Shown here in pieces: positions 27,006 through 33,628 of a stretch of DNA of 43,477 nucleotides. The stretch covers positions 1 to 43,477 of the forward strand of contig CANPWO010000007.1 of the NCBI GenBank assembly GCA_947584535.1, written 5' to 3'. The position numbers and the translations under genes were made by a program. The stretch is from an uncultured Clostridia bacterium. GTDB lineage: Bacteria; Bacillota; Clostridia; TANB77; CAG-465. The stretch's first letter is position 1. Each line of letters starts with the position of its first letter. The notes under the pieces are model-generated. The model had not been told where the DNA came from. It made no database searches and saw nothing but the letters and a program-made list of their open reading frames with translations.

Positions 27006-27250
27006 TAGATTAATGATGGAAATGTTTTTTACAAATGTATAAATTAGTTAGTAATAGCAAAAAGCTATTAAATACTTGTATATGTCGTATTAAGTAATAC
27101 AGCCTTATTTAGATAAGGAAGATGAAAGTGCAAGTCTTTCCATATACGCCAAGTATATATAATGGGATAATGAAATAATACTATATTCCCACTATGTATA
27201 TTTTTAAACCTCCGTAAAGCCTCCCATTTAAAAAAATGGGAGGTTTTAAG
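27006..27250 (+). ncRNA. Structured non-coding RNA of unknown family, about 245 nt
   Basis: A free-standing transcription unit with consensus promoter and a strong terminator (CCTCCCAT at 27220-27227 with ATGGGAGG at 27236-27243, then TTTT). Inside I see a 7-bp hairpin (27052-27058/27064-27070); a 13-bp closing helix (27072-27084 with 27141-27146 and 27150-27156, three-base bulge) around three small hairpins (27087-27100, 27103-27118, 27124-27140); and a long imperfect helix (about 27153-27203). No open reading frame. I cannot match it to tmRNA, RNase P, SRP RNA or a known riboswitch core. raiA-type and 6S-type RNAs remain to be excluded. Confidence 0.65.
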
Positions 27251-27267
27251 ATATATGCAATTTTTTC

Positions 27268-27296
27268 TTGATTTTAATTGATATATATAGTAAAAT
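27268..27296 (+). promoter_or_regulatory. Own promoter of the ABC-F gene
   Basis: TTGATT (27268-27273), 17-base spacer, TAAAAT (27291-27296), just downstream of the RNA terminator. This suggests the RNA upstream is a separate gene, though read-through attenuation of the ABC-F gene is still possible. Confidence 0.6.
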
Positions 27297-27328
27297 GTAT
27301 TGGTATTAAAGAAGGAGAAAAAGGTATT

Positions 27329-28924
27329 ATGATAGGAACAAATGGGGTAACTTTAAGATTTGGTAAAAGAACATTATTTGAAGATGTAAATATTAAATTT
27401 ACGAAAGGAAATTGCTATGGCATAATTGGTGCAAATGGTGCTGGTAAGTCAACATTTTTAAAAATATTATCTGGTGAAATTGAGCCAAGTGAGGGCGAAG
27501 TTTTTTTATCTCAAAATGAAAGACTTGGGATACTTAAGCAAAATCATTATGAATATGATGAAGTTAAAGTTATTGATACTGTTATTAGAGGAAATACAAA
27601 ATTATATGAGATAATGAAGGAAAAAGAGGCTATTTATGCAAAAGAAGATTTTAATGAACAAGATGGAATAAAAGCAGGAGAGTTAGAAGCAGAATTTGAG
27701 GCATTAAATGGTTGGATGGCAGAAAGTGATGCTGCTCAACTTTTAAGTGGACTTGGTATAGATACTGATTTACATGAAAAATATGTAAAAGAATTAACAG
27801 GACCACAAAAAGTAAAAGTGCTTTTAGCACAAGCTTTATTTGGTAATCCTGACGTTTTACTTCTTGACGAGCCTACAAATAACTTGGATATAGATGCGAT
27901 AGAGTGGTTAGAAGAATTTTTAATTAATTTTGAAAATACAGTACTTGTTGTATCTCATGATAGATATTTTTTAAATAAAGTATGTACACATATAGTAGAT
28001 ATAGACTTTAATAAAGTTAAATTATATGTAGGTAACTATGATTTTTGGTATGAATCAAGTCAATTAGCATTAAAGCAAATGAGAGAATCAAATAAGAAAA
28101 AAGAGGAAAAAATAAAAGAATTGGAAGATTTTATTCGTAGATTTAGTGCAAATGCATCTAAGTCAAAGCAAGCTACTTCTAGGAAAAAGACTCTTGAAAA
28201 AATACAATTAGATGAAATAGTGCCATCAACTAGAAGATATCCATTTATTGAGTTTAAACCTGATACACCATCAGGTAAAGAAATACTAGAAGTAGATAAC
28301 ATTAGTCTTGAGAAAAATGGAGAGCAACTTTTAAAGAATGTATCATTTAAAGTATTAAAAGGAGATAAAATAGCATTACTTGGAGATAATGGACTTGCAA
28401 AAACCGCATTATTTGATGTAATAATGGAAAAAGAAAAACAGGATAAAGGTAAAATCACTTTTGGAAAAACAATTATCCCTTCTTATTTACCTCAAGATAA
28501 CGAAGAATTCTTTAAATCAGATAAATCTATTGTAGACTGGATAGCAGATGCATATAACATTAATGATGAAACTGTTATACGAAGCTTTCTTGGTAGAATG
28601 TTATTTTCTGGAGAAGAATCTTTAAAAAAAGTAAATGTACTTTCAGGTGGGGAAAAGGCAAGATGTATGTTATCTAGAATGATGCTAGAAAAGCCAAACT
28701 TTATTTTACTTGATGAGCCAACAAATCATTTAGACTTAGAAAGTATAACTGCGTTAAATAATGGCCTTATAAAAAGCATAGACGAAATGATATTTGTATC
28801 ACACGATCATCAATTTATTCAAACTATTGCAAATAGAATTATTGTACTTACAGATAATGGCGTAATTGACAAGAGAATGACATATGATGAATATCTTGAA
28901 GAACAGAAACAAGGTAAGATATAA
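27329..28924 (+). CDS. ABC-F ATPase, YbiT type
   Basis: Ribosome-associated ABC-F protein with two nucleotide-binding domains and no membrane part. First Walker A GANGAGKS, first signature degenerate (ELTGPQKVKVLLAQAL), Walker B VLLLDEPTNNLD; a charged interdomain linker (about 245-300); second Walker A altered to GDNGLAKT, second signature LSGGEKARCML, LLDEPTNHLD. The altered first signature and second P-loop are usual for the YbiT-type branch. The start at 27329 is chosen since it gives the family N-terminus MIGTNGVTLRFGKR after AAGGAG; an upstream in-frame ATA/ATG stretch has no ribosome site. Its stop overlaps the GIY-YIG start. Confidence 0.92.
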   Translation: MIGTNGVTLRFGKRTLFEDVNIKFTKGNCYGIIGANGAGKSTFLKILSGEIEPSEGEVFLSQNERLGILKQNHYEYDEVKVIDTVIRGNTKLYEIMKEKEAIYAKEDFNEQDGIKAGELEAEFEALNGWMAESDAAQLLSGLGIDTDLHEKYVKELTGPQKVKVLLAQALFGNPDVLLLDEPTNNLDIDAIEWLEEFLINFENTVLVVSHDRYFLNKVCTHIVDIDFNKVKLYVGNYDFWYESSQLALKQMRESNKKKEEKIKELEDFIRRFSANASKSKQATSRKKTLEKIQLDEIVPSTRRYPFIEFKPDTPSGKEILEVDNISLEKNGEQLLKNVSFKVLKGDKIALLGDNGLAKTALFDVIMEKEKQDKGKITFGKTIIPSYLPQDNEEFFKSDKSIVDWIADAYNINDETVIRSFLGRMLFSGEESLKKVNVLSGGEKARCMLSRMMLEKPNFILLDEPTNHLDLESITALNNGLIKSIDEMIFVSHDHQFIQTIANRIIVLTDNGVIDKRMTYDEYLEEQKQGKI

Positions 28925-29256
28925 TGGAAAAAAATAGTTATTATGTATATATGTTAAGATGTGAAGATAATTCTATTTATACTGGTATAACAAACGATAT
29001 TAAACGTAGAATAAATGAACATTTAACTAAAGACAAGAAATGTGCAAAATATACGTTAAATCATAATGTAACAAAGTTAGAAGCACTTTGGCAAACAGAA
29101 AATAGAGTGCTTGCATCAAAACTAGAATTTTGGATTAAGAAGTTATCAAAAGCACAAAAGGAAGAATTAATAGCAAATAATAGTCTTAGTACTTTGTTAA
29201 ATGAAAAGTTAGATGTAACAAAATACGAAAGAATAAATTATATTAATGAAGAGTAA
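28924..29256 (+). CDS. GIY-YIG domain protein
   Basis: A 110-aa UPF0213/YhbQ-type protein with the GIY-YIG fold: YYVYMLRCEDNSIYTGITND at the N-terminus holds the paired Tyr motif, followed by RRINEH with the conserved Arg, and a Glu in LEFWIKKLSKAQKEEL. Related proteins are small nucleases of unclear role. It overlaps the ABC-F stop codon by one base (TAATG), so translation is likely coupled. Confidence 0.9.
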   Translation: MEKNSYYVYMLRCEDNSIYTGITNDIKRRINEHLTKDKKCAKYTLNHNVTKLEALWQTENRVLASKLEFWIKKLSKAQKEELIANNSLSTLLNEKLDVTKYERINYINEE

Positions 29257-29281
29257 ATATATTTTTTACTCTTCATTTTTG
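29246..29281 (+). terminator. Terminator of ABC-F/GIY-YIG unit
   Basis: A 12-bp stem (29246-29257 with 29265-29276) that includes the stop codon, followed by TTTTT. Confidence 0.88.
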
Positions 29282-29531
29282 TATATTTATAAATAATATA
29301 TTAATATAACAATAAAAAAAGGAAATAGAACTGTTTCAAAGGAAATTGATTTTTTATTATTTGATTAATTTGTAAATTATAATGAGTGCTATATTAGACA
29401 AAATGACTGTGAATATTTGAAAATGCTTAGTTAAATAAGAGAGATGCTATTTAATAGGAACAAAAAATTACATAATATAATAAAATAATATAGGAGATAT
29501 ATGTTTATAATTTAAGAAAGGTGTGGTTAAT

Positions 29532-29756
29532 ATGAGTGATAAAGCATATAATGTTTTAAATTATATAGCGCAAGTAACATTGCCATCAATTGGTTCGCTA
29601 TATTATGCACTTGAAGGTATATGGGGACTTCCATATGCAGAACAAGTTGTTGGAACTATAACTGCTGTTGATGCTTTTATTGGTGTGATATTAAGAGTAT
29701 CATATAGACAAAAAATGATACAAAATCAAACTAATATTATTAGCAAGCAAGAGTAG
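29532..29756 (+). CDS. Orphan phage holin, Dp-1 type
   Basis: A 74-aa small protein with the look of Dp-1-type phage holins: VLNYIAQVTLPSIGSLYYAL as first membrane helix, a short turn with IWGLPYAEQ, then VVGTITAVDAFIGVILRVS as second helix and a short charged tail. In phage this makes membrane lesions for lysin release. No endolysin or other phage gene is adjacent, so it is a relic or a domesticated gene. The ATG at 29532 follows AAAGGTGTGG; an in-frame GTG at 29523 lies inside that site. Confidence 0.8.
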   Translation: MSDKAYNVLNYIAQVTLPSIGSLYYALEGIWGLPYAEQVVGTITAVDAFIGVILRVSYRQKMIQNQTNIISKQE

Positions 29757-29795
29757 ACAAGCTATATATAGTTTATATGTTATTAAGGTATAAGA

Positions 29796-29827
29796 ATAGA
29801 GTTAAGTGGTATTTAGCTTAACTCTAT
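29796..29827 (+). terminator. Hairpin after holin gene
   Basis: An 11-bp stem (29796-29806 with 29817-29827) followed by ATTTTG; probable terminator of the holin transcript. Confidence 0.6.
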
Positions 29828-29873
29828 ATTTTGAACTATGAAAACTCTAGGTTATACTTAGGACTAAAAAACA

Positions 29874-29919
29874 AACAGTGACGTAGAGTTAAACATTAAA
29901 GTTTAGCTCTTGTACTGTT
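29874..29919 (-). terminator. Two-part hairpin, probable minus-strand terminator
   Basis: Outer arms AACAGT/ACTGTT (29874-29879 and 29914-29919) and an inner 10-bp stem with one G-U pair (29885-29894 with 29901-29910). On the minus strand the run TTTGTTTTTT follows. No minus-strand gene ends here except possible read-through from the toxin gene. Confidence 0.5.
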
Positions 29920-29955
29920 AAAAAATTGTAAATAGTTTAAAAGCAAAATAAAAAT

Positions 29956-29984
29956 TTGACAAATAAAAATAAATATTGTATAAT
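29956..29984 (+). promoter_or_regulatory. Promoter of the antitoxin RNA
   Basis: Perfect sigma-A promoter: TTGACA (29956-29961), 17 bases, TATAAT (29979-29984). Expected start near 29991. Confidence 0.85.
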
Positions 29985-29990
29985 ATAAGT

Positions 29991-30062
29991 ACAACTTAAG
30001 TTGAGATAATTAAGTATCCACTAGGATGTCGATAAGGTAATTGCCGTTACCTTATCTTTTTT
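29991..30062 (+). ncRNA. Putative antisense antitoxin RNA, about 72 nt
   Basis: Small RNA with perfect promoter, a 12-base palindrome at its 5' end (29992-30003), a segment 30004-30030 nearly identical to plus-strand 30183-30210, and a terminator (10-bp stem 30031-30040/30047-30056, loop TTGCCG, six T). Since the toxin is read from the opposite strand, segment 30004-30030 can pair with the toxin start region. The terminator loop TTGCCG can pair base for base with the CGGCAA loop of the toxin mRNA. This is the layout of the Fst/RNAII (par) type I locus. Confidence 0.78.
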
Positions 30063-30093
30063 GTATATATTTTTTTTTTATAACATATAATAA

Positions 30094-30123
30094 CAGTAGT
30101 TAGAATTGCCGTTCTAACTACTG
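30094..30123 (-). terminator. Terminator of the toxin mRNA
   Basis: A perfect 12-bp stem (30094-30105 with 30112-30123) and a 6-base loop reading CGGCAA on the minus strand. AATTGCCGTT on the plus strand (30104-30113) is identical to 30039-30048 of the antitoxin RNA. The minus-strand run after it is TTATTAT, so termination may be incomplete. Confidence 0.7.
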
Positions 30124-30132
30124 AAAGTAATG

Positions 30133-30201
30133 TTATTTCTTAATATTTAATTCTTTTACAAGAATTATCATAAGAAATAATAAGATAATTAAAGTTTCCA
30201 C
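30133..30201 (-). CDS. Small hydrophobic type I toxin candidate, 22 aa
   Basis: A 22-codon gene starting with GTG, preceded by a perfect AAGGAGGTGA ribosome site (30209-30218) with 7-base spacing. The peptide has Met-Glu-Thr, then one hydrophobic helix (LIILLFLMIILV) and a charged tail ending NIKK, like Fst/holin-like toxins (shorter than Fst at 33 aa). The mRNA 5' end (TCACC) can pair with GGTGA of the ribosome site and so hide it. It has its own promoter and terminator and faces the antitoxin RNA. Toxicity is inference from the layout. Confidence 0.75.
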   Translation of the reverse strand: METLIILLFLMIILVKELNIKK

Positions 30202-30233
30202 TAAGAAGTCACCTCCTTTTCGGTGGTGACTTT

Positions 30234-30262
30234 ATTATACCAAAAAAAATTATAAAATACAA
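30234..30262 (-). promoter_or_regulatory. Promoter of the toxin gene
   Basis: On the minus strand TTGTAT (30262-30257), 17 bases, TATAAT (30239-30234). Expected start 30227-30229, giving a leader of under 30 bases that includes the hairpin hiding the ribosome site. Confidence 0.75.
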
Positions 30263-30280
30263 TGGAGTTAAATATTGTAT

Positions 30281-30301
30281 TGACCCCAAAGTGACCCCAA
30301 A
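30281..30301. repeat. Tandem TGACCCCAAA repeat
   Basis: Two identical decamers (30281-30290 and 30292-30301), eleven bases apart, between the toxin promoter and the tRNA-Arg terminator. GC-rich for this window. Possibly a relic of an integrated element end; function unknown. Confidence 0.6.
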
Positions 30302-30311
30302 TTATTATTTA

Positions 30312-30352
30312 TTAAATAAAAAAAATCAAAGGTTTTTTTGTAAACCCTTGAT
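30312..30352 (-). terminator. Terminator of tRNA-Arg
   Basis: An 11-bp stem with G-U pairing (30325-30335 with 30342-30352) followed on the minus strand by a long T-rich run (complement of 30312-30324). Confidence 0.8.
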
Positions 30353-30369
30353 ATATATGAATTTTTAAC

Positions 30370-30446
<77 letters not shown>

Positions 30447-30528
30447 AATTACTTTATTATGATAACATATTTTGATACAAAATGTCAATACTTTAGCTAA
30501 AATTTATATAAATATATTATTAACAAGC

Positions 30529-30557
30529 TTGAAAATTATTATGTAATGTGATATAAT
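30529..30557 (+). promoter_or_regulatory. Promoter of small membrane protein gene
   Basis: TTGAAA (30529-30534), 17 bases, TATAAT (30552-30557). Confidence 0.7.
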
Positions 30558-30604
30558 ATATATAGAAATAAATATAAATAAAATGACAAATGGAGGATTT
30601 AAAA

Positions 30605-30775
30605 ATGAATAAGTATTTTGGAAGTTGGGAAGAAATCGGAAAGATTGAGAATCTTATGTTTGAACATAAGTATGACGACGACACTGATATGTGGGTACGT
30701 TCGGGAATTTCTTCTATAGGCGTGCTTGTAGCAATTTTAATATATGCAGTTATAATATTGTTATTATTTATCTAA
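30605..30775 (+). CDS. Small membrane protein, 56 aa
   Basis: I do not recognise it. The N-terminal 34 residues are polar with many acidic and aromatic positions (FGSWEEIGKIENLMFEHKYD); residues about 35-55 form one strong membrane helix ending at the C-terminus. So it is a tail-anchored or single-pass protein with a cytoplasmic acidic head. TGGAGG lies 8 bases before the ATG, and the gene has its own promoter and a very strong terminator, so it is likely a real, well-expressed gene. The in-frame ATG at 30590 is upstream of the ribosome site and unlikely. Confidence 0.75.
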   Translation: MNKYFGSWEEIGKIENLMFEHKYDDDTDMWVRSGISSIGVLVAILIYAVIILLLFI

Positions 30776-30783
30776 GAGCACTT

Positions 30784-30835
30784 AAACTTGTTTTGAAATA
30801 TACTTTAATAGGTTATTTCAAAGCAAGTTTTTTTT
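30784..30835 (+). terminator. Terminator of small membrane protein gene
   Basis: A 17-bp stem with one G-U pair (30784-30800 with 30814-30830), followed by TTTTT. Confidence 0.9.
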
Positions 30836-30912
30836 GTGCAAAGATTTATGCGACATTTTATTCTTGTTTAAGTAAATTTACTGTGGTATAATGTTTACAA
30901 GTGGTGAAAAAA

Positions 30913-33291
30913 ATGAAAAAAATAAGGAGTATAAGTTTTGATAATATAATTAATACGTTTCTAGTTATATTATTAATACTTTTATCTATACAAAAAGGTG
31001 GCTTTTATAAAGGTGATAATCTTTTATTTATACTATGTATAGAAATACTTGGGATTATTACGATTATATATAACTTTGTAAAAAATAAATTAAAATATGA
31101 TTTTGATATAATTGCTTTTCTACTATTATTACTTCCAATTACTTATGTTTTGCCTGTAATATTTAGTAATTATGCATCTTTAAGTGATAGCTTAGTAGAA
31201 ATGTTAAGATATTTTAATTTGTATATTATATATAAAATAGTATATTATTCAAAAAATAAAAAAGTATATGAAAATATAATTATAGGTATAACATTATTTT
31301 TTGGTGTACTTGGAATAGATGGTTTAGGTTCAAGAGTATTTAAAGTTGTTTTACAAAAATTTCATTCTAATTATTTAGCAACAGATTTGATGAGAATGTC
31401 ATCAACAATTCAATATGCAAATGTACTTGCGATAATGCTTTTGATAGCTTCAGTATTTTTATTTGAAAGATTAATATGTGCATATAACAATAAAGATAAA
31501 AGAAAAGTAGCTATAAATTTTACTTGTTATTTCTTTGTGATTTCTTGTTTAGTATTAACACAGTCAAGAATGCCATTGTTACTAATGTTAGTATATTATT
31601 TACTAAGAGTATTACTGGATAAGGAAAATCGAAAAAATCAGGAAAAAATATTACTAATATTTATACCTATTTTATTAATTTATACAGTAGTTACATATAA
31701 ATTAATATATATTAATAAAAACTATATATATTTAATAACAGCTGTATTTTTAGTTATTTGCTATTCTTTGCCATATATTTATATTAATATATATAAAAAA
31801 AATAACAAGATTATATCATTCATAGCAAAAAATAAAAAAAGAATAGCTATAATTTTTGTATTATTTTTCTTTTTGTATATAGTACTTGCGTATATAATAC
31901 CAGCTCCACTTAAAATAACAGAAAAATCAAAAGATATTTTTAGAAGAAATATATACGGTATTGATAGTCTAGAAAATAATATTAAATTTAAAGTAAATCA
32001 AAATATACAAGATAGTAGATATTGGATAAAAATATACTCAATTTCTGTAAGTAACAAAAAAGAACTTGTAAAATCGTACGAATATTATAATAATGTAAGT
32101 GGCAACTTTGATTTTGATTTTAGTTTAAAAGAAAAGTCAAAATATATTTTAATAGAAATTAAATGTTATAAAGGAAGTATAAATGTAGACAATTTAAAGA
32201 TAAATGATAAAAATATTGCATTAAATTATGCACTATTTCCAGTAGATATAATTAGTAAAATACAAGATACTTTACATGGAAGTGATAGCTATAATCTAAG
32301 AATAATATATTACAAAGATGCGTTAAAAATATGGAGTTCTTCGTTAAAAAATATTTTATTTGGAGTAGGTGGTGAAGGCTTTAATGAGTTGTATCAGACT
32401 GTACAAACAGTAGGCTATACTTCAACTGAGGTACATAACTCATTTTTGCAAATACTAGTAGAATCAGGTATATTAGGCTTTTCTTGTATAATTGCAGTAA
32501 TAGTGATATATATATGTATAGCTAAAAAAGGTGTATATAAGTATGCAACGTTATTACTTGTACTACATAGTATAGTAGACTTAGATTTCTCATATACAAT
32601 TATTCTAGTAATATTTGCGATACTACTTGCTATTACACAAAGGAAAAAAGAAATAGGAAAAAGTATTACTATCTTAGGAAAAATTGAAATAGTAACTTCA
32701 CTTTTATTTTCAGGTTTTACTATATATTTACTTGTCAAAATGAATATGGCATATTTTATGAATATTCCTAAAATAGACAGTGCCAAAAATGATATTAAAA
32801 GTCAAGCAAATTTAGTAAATGTACTTGAGCAAAGAGTAATGCTTGATAGTAGTGATAATAACTATAGAAAAGAGCTTTCAGAAGAATATGAAAATTATTT
32901 AAAGTTGTTAATAGAGTGGATAAATACTGATACTAATAATCAAGTAGTTAAAGATGAGATAAAAAATATTTTAACAAATATAGAAAAAAACGCAGAAGTA
33001 ATGTATAAAAATGAAAGATATGATAAAGATAATCTAATTGATATATCAAATATATATTTTAATAATATGTATTATTTAGTACAAAATAGTAATTTTGGAG
33101 ATAAAAAAGAAGGATATAATAATTATTTAGAGAAAATAAAAGAGAATTTAGAGTATGTAGAAAATAATTATAGATATAATAGCAAAGTACAGGAAAAACT
33201 TGATAGTATTTATAACAAATATTATACAGAATTAGAAAGTAAGAACATACCAAATGATTATATGACATACTTTAAATTAAAGAATGATTAA
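30913..33291 (+). CDS. O-antigen ligase/polymerase-like membrane protein
   Basis: A roughly 792-aa polytopic protein with 10-12 membrane helices, of the Wzy/WaaL (O-antigen ligase) superfamily. TQSRMPLLLMLVYYLL in the first half is the conserved ligase region, and GVGGEGFNELY...TEVHNSFLQILVESGILG marks the large outer-loop segment with the key His. Between the halves (about 335-450) lies a strand-rich insert (FKVNQNIQDSRYWIKIYSIS...), perhaps a sugar-binding fold. After the last helix comes a 170-residue helical, TPR-like domain. It probably joins or polymerises surface glycans. The ATG at 30913 follows GTGGTGA; two upstream GTG codons are alternatives. Confidence 0.8.
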   Translation: MKKIRSISFDNIINTFLVILLILLSIQKGGFYKGDNLLFILCIEILGIITIIYNFVKNKLKYDFDIIAFLLLLLPITYVLPVIFSNYASLSDSLVEMLRYFNLYIIYKIVYYSKNKKVYENIIIGITLFFGVLGIDGLGSRVFKVVLQKFHSNYLATDLMRMSSTIQYANVLAIMLLIASVFLFERLICAYNNKDKRKVAINFTCYFFVISCLVLTQSRMPLLLMLVYYLLRVLLDKENRKNQEKILLIFIPILLIYTVVTYKLIYINKNYIYLITAVFLVICYSLPYIYINIYKKNNKIISFIAKNKKRIAIIFVLFFFLYIVLAYIIPAPLKITEKSKDIFRRNIYGIDSLENNIKFKVNQNIQDSRYWIKIYSISVSNKKELVKSYEYYNNVSGNFDFDFSLKEKSKYILIEIKCYKGSINVDNLKINDKNIALNYALFPVDIISKIQDTLHGSDSYNLRIIYYKDALKIWSSSLKNILFGVGGEGFNELYQTVQTVGYTSTEVHNSFLQILVESGILGFSCIIAVIVIYICIAKKGVYKYATLLLVLHSIVDLDFSYTIILVIFAILLAITQRKKEIGKSITILGKIEIVTSLLFSGFTIYLLVKMNMAYFMNIPKIDSAKNDIKSQANLVNVLEQRVMLDSSDNNYRKELSEEYENYLKLLIEWINTDTNNQVVKDEIKNILTNIEKNAEVMYKNERYDKDNLIDISNIYFNNMYYLVQNSNFGDKKEGYNNYLEKIKENLEYVENNYRYNSKVQEKLDSIYNKYYTELESKNIPNDYMTYFKLKND

Positions 33292-33317
33292 TAAAACAAT
33301 AATTATGTATTTTTCTA

Positions 33318-33346
33318 TTGTATTTTGTAGTAATATATGATATAAT
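33318..33346 (+). promoter_or_regulatory. Promoter of secG-rnr unit
   Basis: TTGTAT (33318-33323), 17 bases, TATAAT (33341-33346), about 33 bases before the secG start, with AGAGGAGG ribosome site between. Confidence 0.75.
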
Positions 33347-33379
33347 ATGAAACATAAATGACTAGAGGAGGAAAAAATA

Positions 33380-33616
33380 ATGGGATGGATTGACTGGACA
33401 GTATCAATTTTAACAATAGTAGTAGGAATAATACTAACTATAGTAGTTATGCTTCAAAATAGCAAAGATGGACAATCATCAGTAACAGGAGCAAATACTT
33501 TCTATGGTGCAAATAAATCAAAGACACTAGACGGAATACTTTCAAAATATACAGTAGTTCTTGCACTTGTATTTATAGTGCTATGCTTTTTAACTACAAT
33601 TTCAATTATTAAATAA
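33380..33616 (+). CDS. secG: SecG, protein-export channel subunit
   Basis: Small subunit of SecYEG, 78 aa with two membrane helices. The loop between them has MLQNSKDGQSSVTGANTFYG, the conserved SecG segment (usually QxxKGxGL/S), followed by the second helix. It is 12 bases upstream of rnr, the usual neighbour in Bacillota; the smpB gene often found next is absent here. Confidence 0.93.
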   Translation: MGWIDWTVSILTIVVGIILTIVVMLQNSKDGQSSVTGANTFYGANKSKTLDGILSKYTVVLALVFIVLCFLTTISIIK

Positions 33617-33628
33617 GGATAGATAATT

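Noticed and set aside
27006-27250. RNase P RNA, tmRNA, SRP RNA or a common riboswitch
   Set aside because: No GGAAAGUCC-type RNase P core, no SRP tetraloop region, no tRNA-like ends, and none of the TPP, SAM, FMN, cobalamin, lysine or c-di-GMP core strings.
27278-27328. Longer ABC-F N-terminus from an upstream in-frame ATG
   Set aside because: That start overlaps the -10 region of the gene's promoter, and the family N-terminus begins at 27329 after AAGGAG.
30004-30030. A second toxin gene on the minus strand across the antitoxin repeat
   Set aside because: The frame after the corresponding GTG stops at the third codon (TAA), so only the antisense segment is preserved.
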